A stretch of DNA of 64,000 bases from Aureococcus anophagefferens (taxonomy: Eukaryota > Sar > Pelagophyceae > Pelagomonadales > Pelagomonadaceae): contig NW_008705565.1 of NCBI RefSeq assembly GCF_000186865.1, positions 1,790,487-1,854,486 on the forward strand. Direction: 5' to 3'. This document shows positions 1 to 8,410 of this stretch, piece by piece. The notes under the pieces are model-generated. The model did not search any database, was not told the DNA's origin, and was given only the letters and a program-made list of their open reading frames with translations. Every line of letters starts with the position of its first letter. Position 1 is the stretch's first letter. Made by a program: the position numbers and the translations under genes.

Positions 1-642
1 AACGTGCGCGCGGAGCGCATGCGCGACGAGGGCTGCGACTTCGACGCGTTCATCGCGCAGATGAAGGTCGACGACGCCTTCGACGCGGAGCTCACGGAGC
101 GGGGGCGGGAGGAGGCGCGCGCGGCCCACGCGGCGCTGCCCGCGGGCGTTTCGCCGGAGCTCGTCGTCGCGTCGCCGCTGAGCCGCGCCATCGAGACCGC
201 GCGGATCCTCTACCCGGACCGCGCCGCCGCGGGGACCTTCGTCGCCGTCGAGGAGCTGCGCGAGTGGAGCGGCCAGCTCGAGAACGGCCGGCGGCGGCCG
301 AGCGCGGAGCTCGCGGCCAAGTTCCCGGGGCTCGACGTGGCGCAGCTGCCGGCCGACGAGACGAACTGGGACCCCGTCGACCTCGAGGCCGAGGCGTCCG
401 TCGCGGCGCGGGGGCTCGCCGCGCTGGCCTGGCTGGCGAAACGGCCCGAGGACAGGATCGCCGTCGTCGCCCACGGCGGCTTGCTGGCGGTGCTCTTCGA
501 CGGGCCGCACCACGGCGGCCACACGACGGACTTCGTCGACGACCCGGACAACGTCCTCGGCCCGCGCTTCGCGAACTGCGAGGTGCGCACCGTGCGCGTG
601 ACGACGCACCCGGGACCGAGGTACGTTGTTTCGCGAGTGTAA
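1..642 (+). CDS. Histidine phosphatase superfamily (phosphoglycerate mutase-like), 5' truncated
   Basis: The frame is open from the first base, so the window cuts the gene. The first codon is Asn, followed by VRAERM, which is where these enzymes have the residues just after the catalytic RHG(E/Q) motif; that motif must lie upstream. Visible family features are LTERGREEARAA (residues ~31-42), VVASPLSRAIETARIL around residue 55, where the family usually has the second phosphate-binding Arg, and AVVAHGGLLAVLF near residue 155, carrying the second catalytic His. The family removes or transfers phosphate on small molecules or proteins through a phosphohistidine; the substrate here cannot be told. 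The ORF ends with TAA at 640-642. Eukaryotic relatives of this type are often hypothetical fructose-2,6-bisphosphatase-like proteins. Confidence 0.85.
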   Translation, partial: NVRAERMRDEGCDFDAFIAQMKVDDAFDAELTERGREEARAAHAALPAGVSPELVVASPLSRAIETARILYPDRAAAGTFVAVEELREWSGQLENGRRRPSAELAAKFPGLDVAQLPADETNWDPVDLEAEASVAARGLAALAWLAKRPEDRIAVVAHGGLLAVLFDGPHHGGHTTDFVDDPDNVLGPRFANCEVRTVRVTTHPGPRYVVSRV

Positions 643-746
643 AAAGGTCAACATCACTGCATGTTGAGGTCGAGGCTCGGTCCGCCGGAGAGCGCGCGGG
701 ACCGATCCCTCGTCCCTCGTGCGACGTGCTCCCACCTGCTGAGACG

Positions 747-2576
747 ATGACGACGCCGTTGAAGAAGGCGAAAGACACTAACGCACGCGTTGCGCTCGAC
801 TGGGAGCAGGAGCTCCACCGGCTCGTGCGCCTCGTGGGCGACGACGCCGAGGCGCTCGAGCGCGCCGCCAGCGCCGTCGGCGGCGGCGCGGCGGACGACT
901 CGCCCGCGGTGGCCGCGATCGCGCGCCACTGCGCCGCCGGCCCGGCGAACGCGACGGCGCTCGCGGCGTCGGCGCTCATGTACGCGCACACGCGCGCGGA
1001 GCAGCGCGAGGTCCTCGACGCGTTCGAAGCGTCGCAGCGCGACATCGACGAGGTCGTGCGCGCCGTCGAGGTCATCGAGATCTCCGACGACGAGGCGGAG
1101 GACGTCCTCGCCGTCGCGGACTCGGACAGCGACGTCGAGCTCGTCGACCCGCCCGCGGCGGACGACGACGCGGCGCTGGCCCGGCGCCTCGCCGCGGACG
1201 AGCGGCGGGCCGAGCGCGCGCGCCGCCGCCAGAGCGACGCGGACGCCAAGGTCGCGCGCGACCTCGAGCGCGCGGACGACGACGCGCGCCGCCGCCAGAG
1301 CGACGCCGACGAAAAGTTCGCGCGCGAGCTCGCCGGCGCCGGCGCGGCGGCGGCGGCGGCCGGCGCGGCGGCGCCCGCGGCCGGCGGCGAGTTCCGGGCG
1401 CTGCGCGTCGTCGTCCCCGGCGGCGACTCGGTGCGCCTCCGGCGCGTCCCCGCGGGGCGCGCGCTCGCGCTGATCTTCGAGCTCGTGCGCGAGCGCCTCG
1501 GCCTCGGGCCGCGCGACGACCCGCTCGCGACCTTCGCGCTCCTCGCGCCCGACGGCCGCCCGTTCTCGCGCGCCGAGATCCGCGAGACGACGATCGGCGC
1601 CGTCTGGGCCGGGCGCTCCGTCGTGCGCGTCGAGCGCCGCGCGAGCGTCGGCGCGGTCGTCCGGGGCGCGGGCGCCTTCGTCGGCCGCTGCGAGGTCATG
1701 CGCCTCAAGACGCCGACGGGCATCTTCTCCCCCATCGTCGTCGTCCGCGACTTCGCGGGCGACCGCGGCCTGCGCGTCTCGCGCCTCGTCGAGCGGCACT
1801 GCGACGCGCGCCAGAACGTCGGCAGCCGCGTGGCCACGGGCCAGCTCCGGGCGACCAAGGCCATCCGCGCCTACGCGAAAGCCGCGCGGAACGCCGCGCC
1901 GGCGCCGGCGGCGCCCGGGCCGCGCGCCGCGCCGTCCCTGCTCACGGCGGCCGCGGACGGCATGCGCAGCGGCAAGCACGGCGGCATGCGGCCCATCCCG
2001 CTGAATTCGCGTGGCACCGTCATCGGCGGCGGCGGCTTCGGCGGCGGCGGCGGCTTCGGTGGCGGCGGCGGCGCCTACGGCCGCGTCGCGGAGGCCTTTT
2101 CGGAGATCGCCGACGAGGTCCTCGACCTCGCGGAGGAGGCCGTGCGCGACGCTTCGCTCCTGCCCGCCGACGGGCGACTGGCCGACGACGCGACGCGGCG
2201 CCTCGCCGCCGCCGCGCTCTCGAACCGGCGCGCCTACTACCTCGCCCAGGCGATCATGTACCCCGCGTCGGGCTCGCTCCCGAACCACGTCGACGGCATG
2301 GGCCACTGGGTCGTCCTCTTCAGCCTCGGCAACTCGGCTCGATTCCACTGCGGCACGCCCAGCGGGGGGGCGCCGGGCGGCGCCATCTACGGGGCGACGG
2401 CGGGCGACGCGAAGTTCGACTTCGACTTCCGATCCGGCGACGCGCTCGTCTTCAACGGCGCGCCGGCCCACCTGGCGCTCCACGGCATGTCCCACGTCGC
2501 GCCCAACTCCCAGCCCAAGGGGCTCCCCGACTGGCTCCGGAACACGCGCGTCAGCGTGCAGATCCGCCAGGCGTAA
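747..2576 (+). CDS. AlkB-like 2OG-Fe(II) oxygenase fused to a ubiquitin-like domain
   Basis: 609 residues from ATG 747 (MTTPLKKAKD). The C-terminal ~130 residues look like an AlkB-type Fe(II)/2-oxoglutarate dioxygenase: iron ligands HVD (His514, Asp516), distal His579 in LALHGM, preceded by SGDALVF, and a final RVSVQIRQ segment like the 2OG-binding Arg strand of AlkB. Residues ~216-300 (FRALRVVVPGG to VVRVERR) read as a ubiquitin-like/UBX-like beta-grasp fold. The middle is charged and coiled-coil-like with two RRRQSDAD repeats, followed by a Gly/Phe-rich linker (~residues 430-445). AlkB homologues demethylate nucleic acids or hydroxylate proteins; the substrate is unknown. The upstream in-frame ORF extension to 264 is rejected because it overlaps the phosphatase and lacks this protein's composition. 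Confidence 0.8.
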   Translation: MTTPLKKAKDTNARVALDWEQELHRLVRLVGDDAEALERAASAVGGGAADDSPAVAAIARHCAAGPANATALAASALMYAHTRAEQREVLDAFEASQRDIDEVVRAVEVIEISDDEAEDVLAVADSDSDVELVDPPAADDDAALARRLAADERRAERARRRQSDADAKVARDLERADDDARRRQSDADEKFARELAGAGAAAAAAGAAAPAAGGEFRALRVVVPGGDSVRLRRVPAGRALALIFELVRERLGLGPRDDPLATFALLAPDGRPFSRAEIRETTIGAVWAGRSVVRVERRASVGAVVRGAGAFVGRCEVMRLKTPTGIFSPIVVVRDFAGDRGLRVSRLVERHCDARQNVGSRVATGQLRATKAIRAYAKAARNAAPAPAAPGPRAAPSLLTAAADGMRSGKHGGMRPIPLNSRGTVIGGGGFGGGGGFGGGGGAYGRVAEAFSEIADEVLDLAEEAVRDASLLPADGRLADDATRRLAAAALSNRRAYYLAQAIMYPASGSLPNHVDGMGHWVVLFSLGNSARFHCGTPSGGAPGGAIYGATAGDAKFDFDFRSGDALVFNGAPAHLALHGMSHVAPNSQPKGLPDWLRNTRVSVQIRQA

Positions 2577-2678
2577 GCCCGTACGTGTACGGCAACTTCG
2601 GGGGCCATATTTTGTTGACCCTCGCGACGACAAATCGTTAGCATCGGGACGAAGCGCCGCGCGGGGACGGGAGGCGCG

Positions 2679-3560
2679 ATGTTTGGTGACTTCGACAACC
2701 CCGAATCGATGATTATGTGGTGCGCTCGAGGCCCACGGAGCCCGACGAGTCCCCCTCGAGTTCGACACTTCTTCCGGGGCCATGGGAAGCCGCCGGCGCC
2801 GCCAGCGCCGGCGCCGAAGAAGAAGGCCGTCGTCCCGAAGACGCCTGACATCGAACACATCATGGCCATCACGCCACCATCGCGCCGCCCGCTCGGCGAG
2901 CTCGACGCGAACTCGTTAACCGCTCGCGCGATCGCGACGCCCGCGAAGCCGTCGCGCGAGATCCCGTTCGCGATCGCCGAGCCCGTCGCGACGCCCGCGG
3001 AGATCACCGAGTGGAAGAAACCGGCGCGCGGCCGCGGGGGCGTCGCCATCGTCGCGGCGGTCGTCTGCGCGATCGTCTACGCGACGCACGTCTCCCGCGC
3101 GGCGCCGCCGACGATGCTCCTCGAGAAGCCGCCGCCGAACTACGTGCTCGTGCCGCCGCGCCCCGCGCCGACCACGGCCGCGCCCACGCCGGAGCCGCGC
3201 GTCGTGCGGGAGAGCCTCGCGCCGGCCGTCCCGGCCGCTCCGGAGCCAGTCCCGGCCTCTCCGAAGGCCCGCACCGAACCGTTCGCGCCCATCGTCCCCG
3301 CGGAGCCCTTCGTCTTCCTCTGCCCCGGCGCCCCAGACGACGCCGCGACGGACCCCGGCGCCCCGGACGCCGCCGCGACGGTACGCGTCGCGCCGCGCCA
3401 GCCCTCGCTCGACTTCCGCCACTCCCGCGTCCTCGTCGTCCACCCGGCCGCCCGCCTGCGCGGCCGGGCCGAGCGACTCCTCGCGCTGGCTCGCCTCCTC
3501 ATCAAGCCCTTCCGCCCGCCGCCCCGCGCGGCGTGCATCACGCCTTTCTCATGCGTGTGA
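2679..3560 (+). CDS. Hypothetical single-pass membrane protein, Pro-rich
   Basis: 293 residues, not recognised. The N-terminal half is basic and Pro/Ala-rich. One hydrophobic segment at ~residues 118-136 (VAIVAAVVCAIVYA) is flanked by KKPARGR, which would place the N-terminus in the cytosol. The C-terminal half is Pro/Ala-rich with VPAAPEP-type repeats, then RPPPRAACI at the end. Codon use matches neighbours (strong GC at third positions). The gene ends only ~78 bp from the convergent minus-strand gene at 3638. No catalytic motif is visible. The start MFGDFDNPES is the first Met after the stop of the upstream gene; an upstream exon cannot be excluded. Confidence 0.55.
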   Translation: MFGDFDNPESMIMWCARGPRSPTSPPRVRHFFRGHGKPPAPPAPAPKKKAVVPKTPDIEHIMAITPPSRRPLGELDANSLTARAIATPAKPSREIPFAIAEPVATPAEITEWKKPARGRGGVAIVAAVVCAIVYATHVSRAAPPTMLLEKPPPNYVLVPPRPAPTTAAPTPEPRVVRESLAPAVPAAPEPVPASPKARTEPFAPIVPAEPFVFLCPGAPDDAATDPGAPDAAATVRVAPRQPSLDFRHSRVLVVHPAARLRGRAERLLALARLLIKPFRPPPRAACITPFSCV

Positions 3561-3637
3561 ATTCCGCGAAGTAACGCCATGAAGTCTATACAGCTCGAGT
3601 CTAGCCAGTCCTCGACCAAAAGGGTCTTGAATGGTAC

Positions 3638-6292
3638 TTACGCCTGCATGGCCTGGGTGAGCTCGTCGCGGACCGCGCGGAGCGTCTGGAGCTCGCCGGA
3701 GGCGTCGCGCGCGACGATGTTGACGAGGTTGTCGATGACGCGGGCCTTGGCGTCGAGCTTCGACTGGACGACGCGGAGCTTGTCGTCGAACTTCTTCTCG
3801 AGCGCGGCGAGGCGCTGCGCGACGTCGTCCCGGTAGGCGCGCTCCTGCTCGTCGTCGCTCTTCCGCCGCTCCTCGGCCGCGCGCAGCGCCTCCTCGCGCC
3901 GCGCCTCGATCGCGGCGAACTTGGCCTCCGACGCGGCGGCCGCCGCCTTGGCGAGCTCGTCGTCCTTGGCCTGCTTCTGCGCGGCGCGCTCGTCGTCGGC
4001 CTGCTGCTTCTGCGCGAGGCGCTCGTCGACGGCGGCGAACTTGGCGTCGACGCCCGCGGCCGTCGTCTTCGCCGAGTCGTCGTCCTTTTGCTGCTTCTGT
4101 TGCAGGCGCTCGTCGAGGGCCGCGAACTTGGCGTCGACGTCCGCCTTGGTCGTCGCCGCGTGAGCATCGTCTTTTTCCTGCTTCTGCTTGAGCCGCTCGT
4201 CGATCGCGGAGAATTTCCCGTCGACTTCGGCCTTGGTCGCCGCCGCGAGCGTGTCGTCCTTCTCCTGCTTCTGCGTGAATCGCGCGTCGACGTCCGCCTT
4301 GGTCGTCGCCGCGTGAGCATCGTCTTTTTCCTGCTTCTGCTTGAGCCGCTCGTCGACCGCGGAGAATTTCCCGTCGACTTCGGCCTTGGTCGCCGCGGCC
4401 GAAGCGTCGTCCTTCTCCTGCTTCTGCTGGCGCTGCTCCTCGAGGACCCGGAATTTCTCGTCGAGCGCCGCCTTGGTCGTCGCCGCGAGCGCGTCGTCCG
4501 CCGCCTGCTTCTGCTGGAAGCGCTCGTCGACGTCGGCCTTGGCCTTGGCCGCGAGCGCGTCGTCCTCGACCCGCTTCGCCGCGAGCGCGGCGGCCGCGTC
4601 GCTCGCCGCCGTGGCGATGGCGGCGTCCTGGACCTGGTTGTGCTCGTCGGCCATGACGGCGACGGCCTCGACGTTCGTGACGCGCTCCGCGAGCGCCGCG
4701 TCCGCGGCCGCGTTCTCCTTGGCCGCGGCGTCCGCCTTGCCGAGGCGCTGGTCGAGCGCGAGCTGCTTCTTGAGCGCCGCCTCCTCGTCCGCCTGCAGCT
4801 GCTCCTGGCGCCGCGCCTCGGCGGCGGCGAACTTGGCCTCGACCTCGGTCTTCGTCGTCGCCGCGAGCGCGTCGTCCTGCTCCTGCTTCTGCTTCAACCG
4901 CTCGTCGATCGCGGTGAACTTGCCGTCGACCTCGGTCTTCGTCGCGGCAACCAACGCGTCGTCCTGTTCCTGCTTCTGCTTCAATCGCTCGTCGAGGGCC
5001 GTAAATTTGCCGTCGACCTCGGCCTTGGTCGCCGTCGCCACTTCGTCGTCTTTCTGCTGCTTCTGCTGGCGCTGCTCCTCCATGGCCGCGAATTTGGCAT
5101 CGAGCTCGGTCTTCGTCGACGCCGCCAACGCGTCGTCCTTCTCCTGCTTTTGGGCGAATTTCGCGTCGACGTCCGCTTTCGTCGTCGTCGCCAGTTCGTC
5201 GTCTTTTTGCTGCTTCTGCTTCAGTCGCTCGTCGAGGGCCGCGAACTTGGCGTCCACCTCGGTCTTCGTCGTCGCCGCCGATTCGTCGTCCTTCTGCTGC
5301 TTCTGCGCGAATCGCTCGTCGATCGCCGCGAACTTGCCGTCGACCTCGGTCTTTGTCGTCGCGGCCAATTCGTCGTCCTTCTCTTGCTTCTGCTTCAACC
5401 GCTCGTCGATGGCGGCGAATTTGCCGTCCACCTCCGTCTTCGTCGTCGCCGCCAAGGCGTCGTCCTGCTCCTGCTTCTGCTTGAACTTTGCGTCCACGTC
5501 CGTCTTCGTCGTTGCGGCCAACGCGTCGTCCGTCTCCTGCTTCTGCTTGAACTGCTCGTCGATGGCGGTGAACTTGGCGTCGACCTCAGCCTTGGTCGTC
5601 GCGGCCAACGCGTCGTCCGTCTCCTGCTTCTGCTTGAACTGCTCGTCGATGGCGGTGAACTTGGCGTCGACCTCAGCCTTGGACGTCGCCGCGAGCGCGT
5701 CGTCCTTCTCCTGCTTCTGCTTGAACTGCTCGTCGATCGCGGTAAGCTTTCCGTCGACCTCGGCCTTCGTCGTCGCCGCCAAGGCGTCGTCCTGCTCCTG
5801 CTTCTGCTTGAACCGCGCGTCGACGTCGGCCTTCGCCGCCGCCGCGAGCTCGCCGTCCTTCGTCTGCTTCTGCTCGAGCGCGGCGCGCATGTCGCCGGCC
5901 ACCTTGGCGATGGCGGTCTCCTGGGCCTGGTTCGTCTCGTCGGCGAGGACGGCGACGGCCTCGACGTTCGTGACGCGCTCCGCGAGCGACCCGTCCGCGG
6001 CGGCGTTGGCCTTGGCCGCGGCGCGCACGTCCGCGAGCTCGCCGTCGCGCGCCGCCTTGGCCTGCGCCGTCGTCGCCTTGATGGCCTCGAACTGCTGCAG
6101 GACGTCGACGTCGCGGATGACGAGGACCTCGCGCGCCTCGAGGCGCGGCGCGACGAAGCGGCCGCTGCCCTCGCAGGTGCCGTCGTCGTGGACGGCGAAT
6201 TTCAGGGACGAGTCGCTGCCGCGCACGGGGAAGAGCTGCGCCGCGGCAGGCGCCGCGGCGAGCGCAACGATTACCTTCCGCAAAACACCCAT
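3638..6292 (-). CDS. Secreted coiled-coil protein with ~29-residue KQKQEKDDALA repeats
   Basis: 884 residues. The N-terminus MGVLRKVIVALAAAPAAAQL is a signal peptide with likely cleavage after AAA. A short unique region (~residues 20-100) is followed by about 600 residues of tandem repeats: KQKQEKDDALAATTKAEVDA then KFTAIDEQF, varying in length between about 16 and 29 residues. The repeats are rich in Lys, Gln, Asp and Ala and predict a long continuous alpha-helical coiled coil. No family is recognised; an extracellular or cell-surface fibrous role is inference. The stop TAA lies inside a perfect 5' splice-site-like string (GCGTAAGT), so a short spliced C-terminal extension is possible but not supported. 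It is divergent from the sulfatase, with 134 bp between the start codons. Confidence 0.75.
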   Translation of the reverse strand: MGVLRKVIVALAAAPAAAQLFPVRGSDSSLKFAVHDDGTCEGSGRFVAPRLEAREVLVIRDVDVLQQFEAIKATTAQAKAARDGELADVRAAAKANAAADGSLAERVTNVEAVAVLADETNQAQETAIAKVAGDMRAALEQKQTKDGELAAAAKADVDARFKQKQEQDDALAATTKAEVDGKLTAIDEQFKQKQEKDDALAATSKAEVDAKFTAIDEQFKQKQETDDALAATTKAEVDAKFTAIDEQFKQKQETDDALAATTKTDVDAKFKQKQEQDDALAATTKTEVDGKFAAIDERLKQKQEKDDELAATTKTEVDGKFAAIDERFAQKQQKDDESAATTKTEVDAKFAALDERLKQKQQKDDELATTTKADVDAKFAQKQEKDDALAASTKTELDAKFAAMEEQRQQKQQKDDEVATATKAEVDGKFTALDERLKQKQEQDDALVAATKTEVDGKFTAIDERLKQKQEQDDALAATTKTEVEAKFAAAEARRQEQLQADEEAALKKQLALDQRLGKADAAAKENAAADAALAERVTNVEAVAVMADEHNQVQDAAIATAASDAAAALAAKRVEDDALAAKAKADVDERFQQKQAADDALAATTKAALDEKFRVLEEQRQQKQEKDDASAAATKAEVDGKFSAVDERLKQKQEKDDAHAATTKADVDARFTQKQEKDDTLAAATKAEVDGKFSAIDERLKQKQEKDDAHAATTKADVDAKFAALDERLQQKQQKDDDSAKTTAAGVDAKFAAVDERLAQKQQADDERAAQKQAKDDELAKAAAAASEAKFAAIEARREEALRAAEERRKSDDEQERAYRDDVAQRLAALEKKFDDKLRVVQSKLDAKARVIDNLVNIVARDASGELQTLRAVRDELTQAMQA
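5518..5691. repeat. Two adjacent 87-bp coding repeat units, nearly identical
   Basis: Within the coiled-coil gene, 5518-5604 and 5605-5691 differ at only a few bases near the end. The other units between about 4030 and 5880 are more diverged. The high identity of this pair suggests a recent unit duplication or gene conversion. Confidence 0.85.
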
Positions 6293-6426
6293 CGTCTACT
6301 GGATCGGCGGTGAGTGGTCCGCTTGAATGGGGCTGCCTCGGCGAGAGGAAAGTTACCGATGTTGATGATCGGCAAGGATTCATGCTGCACTTTTCACACA
6401 CACACGGTCGATCTGGGGGCAGCCAT
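6293..6426. promoter_or_regulatory. Divergent promoter region between coiled-coil and sulfatase genes
   Basis: 134 bp separate the two start codons. Base composition is clearly lower in GC than the flanking coding sequence (for example GTTACCGATGTTGATGAT and a CACACACACA run near 6398). No TATA box or other named element is recognised. A shared bidirectional promoter is inferred from geometry only. Confidence 0.4.
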
Positions 6427-8334
6427 ATGAGCGGCGAGACGCGGCGGCGCCGGGAGCGGCGGGCGTGGGCGCTGCCCATCGTCGCGTCCGTCGTCGTCGC
6501 GGCGTCCGTCGTCGCCTGGCGCGGCGGCGCGATCGCGAAGCGCCGCACGGCGGCGCTCTCGACCCTGAGCCGGTCCGACGACGACGACGCGGCGGCGTCG
6601 AAGCACGGCAGCAAGCGCGACGGCGACGACGCGGGCGACGACGCGGCGGCGTCGAAGCACGGCGGCAGGCGCGACGGCGACGACGCGGGCGACGACGCCG
6701 CGACGAACACCGCGGACGACGACGCCGGCGCCGACGACGCCGCGGGCGTCGGCGGCGGCCCGGATCCCGAGGACCCGCCGCACCTCGTGCTCATCCTCGC
6801 GGACGACATGGGCTACAACGACATCGGCTACAACCGGGCGCCGCACCAGACGAACCAGGTGTCGACGCCCTTCCTGGACGAGCTCGCGTCCGAAGGGGTC
6901 ACGCTCACGCGCTACTACACGCAGTGCGACTGCTCGCCGAGCCGCGGCGCGCTGCTGACGGGCCTCTACCCGGCGTCGACGGGCCTCTATCACGGCGTCA
7001 TCGTCACCCAGAGCCACTGGGGTCTGCCCCTCGAGTACCACCTCATCCCCCAGTTCCTGCCGTCGCGGTACCGGAGCCACGCGATCGGCAAGTGGGACGT
7101 GGGCCACTACACGTGGAACCACGTGCCCACGGGCCGGGGCTTCCACTCCTACGTCGGTTTCTATGGGACGGACATCGATTATTACACGCACGAGATCGGC
7201 GCGGGCTGCAACTCCTACAACTGCAGCTCCGCGATCAAGCGGTGCATGAACGACAGCATCACGGACCTCAACTACGACGGCGCGGCCACGGGCGACGAGT
7301 ACTACAACCGCTACTCCACGGACATCTTCACGGACCGCGCCGTCGAACTGCTGCGGACGGAGAGCGCGAGGAACCCCCTGTTCCTCTACGTCGCGTTCAA
7401 CGCCGTGCACGGGCCCCTCGAGGCCGACGACGCGACGATCGACCGCTTCAACGCCAGCTTTTTATACGAGGCGCGCACGGAGCGCGCGACCTTCGCCGCG
7501 GCGGCGCTCCTCATGGACCGGGCCGTCGAGTCCATCGTCAAGACCATGCACGCGGTCGGCGCGTACGACAACTCGATCGTGCTCTTCGCGAGCGACAACG
7601 GCGCGACGCTCGCGCAGACGGGCGGCGGCTCGAACTGGCCCCTGCGGGGCTCGAAGTTCACGCCCTACGAGGGCGGCGTGCGCGTCCCCGCCTTTTTGCA
7701 CTCGCCGCTCCTCGGGAGCGGCCGCCGCGGCATCACGCACGCGGGTTTATTCCACGTCACGGACATCCTGCCGACGCTCGTCCACGCCGCCGGCGGGTCG
7801 CCGCCGTCGGACATCGACGGCGTCAACCAGTACCACGCCCTCTTCGGCTCCGACGCCACGGCGTCGAGCCCGCGGGCCGACGTTCTCGTGCACGTCGACG
7901 TCTACGGCTACGAGACGGAGGCCATGGGCCTCGCGACGGGCGCCTACATCGAGGGCGACCTCAAGGTCGTCGTCAACGCCACGGAGGCGACGTGGTGCGC
8001 GCCGGACTCGGAGACGTACCGCTACGCGGACGAGTGCTGGGACCTGCCCGCGACGTACTGCGACAAGGTCGCGGAGAACAAGAGCGGCTACGCGGCCTAC
8101 TTCCACAAGACGTACCTCTTCGACCTGAGCGTCGACCCGGAGGAGCAGCACGACCTCAAGGACGCCATGCCCGCCAAGTTCCGGAAGCTCTACGCGGCCT
8201 TCCAGGCCCACGTCGACGACCTCCACGCGATGGAGTACAAGAACACGTGCACGAAGAGCGACGACTGCGACGAGGTCTACATGCGCTGGATCGACAACGG
8301 CTGCGTCGTGAGCCCCTGGGGAGACACGTTCTAG
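6427..8334 (+). CDS. Membrane-anchored arylsulfatase (ARSB-like)
   Basis: 635 residues from ATG 6427. The N-terminus has a basic cluster (ETRRRRERRA) and a signal-anchor (~residues 13-28), then an Asp/Ala-rich low-complexity stalk containing two near-identical SKHGG/SKRDGDDAGDDAA units. The sulfatase domain starts at LVLILADDMGYNDIGYN (metal-binding Asp pair). The signature CSPSRGALLTG has Cys169 as the expected formylglycine precursor. Further family motifs are FLYVAFNAVHGPL, FASDNGA, LRGSKFTPYEGGVRVP and HVTDILPTL. The usual GKWHLG motif reads GKWDVG here, but a His follows (GHY). Sulfatases hydrolyse sulfate esters; the ARSB type acts on sulfated sugars, so sulfated polysaccharide processing is likely. 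The short start is chosen because it gives a clean type II anchor. Confidence 0.9.
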   Translation: MSGETRRRRERRAWALPIVASVVVAASVVAWRGGAIAKRRTAALSTLSRSDDDDAAASKHGSKRDGDDAGDDAAASKHGGRRDGDDAGDDAATNTADDDAGADDAAGVGGGPDPEDPPHLVLILADDMGYNDIGYNRAPHQTNQVSTPFLDELASEGVTLTRYYTQCDCSPSRGALLTGLYPASTGLYHGVIVTQSHWGLPLEYHLIPQFLPSRYRSHAIGKWDVGHYTWNHVPTGRGFHSYVGFYGTDIDYYTHEIGAGCNSYNCSSAIKRCMNDSITDLNYDGAATGDEYYNRYSTDIFTDRAVELLRTESARNPLFLYVAFNAVHGPLEADDATIDRFNASFLYEARTERATFAAAALLMDRAVESIVKTMHAVGAYDNSIVLFASDNGATLAQTGGGSNWPLRGSKFTPYEGGVRVPAFLHSPLLGSGRRGITHAGLFHVTDILPTLVHAAGGSPPSDIDGVNQYHALFGSDATASSPRADVLVHVDVYGYETEAMGLATGAYIEGDLKVVVNATEATWCAPDSETYRYADECWDLPATYCDKVAENKSGYAAYFHKTYLFDLSVDPEEQHDLKDAMPAKFRKLYAAFQAHVDDLHAMEYKNTCTKSDDCDEVYMRWIDNGCVVSPWGDTF

Positions 8335-8410
8335 TTCATGTTGGGAAACGGGGGCCGCGGCGCGGCGCCGCGCGCGACGTCGGCGGCGGCGGCGGCCGCG
8401 CCGCGCCGCG

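Noticed and set aside
264..746. N-terminal extension of the AlkB-like protein
   Set aside because: It would overlap the phosphatase reading frame and has shadow-type composition; ATG 747 gives a sensible start.
92..1864. 590-codon minus frame over the phosphatase and AlkB-like genes
   Set aside because: Ser/Arg/Ala-rich shadow with no motif; both plus-strand genes are recognisable.
4088..6313. 741-codon plus-strand frame rich in Leu and Arg
   Set aside because: It is the reverse reading of the KQKQEKDD repeats; no start context, no family, and the minus frame has a signal peptide and meaningful repeats.
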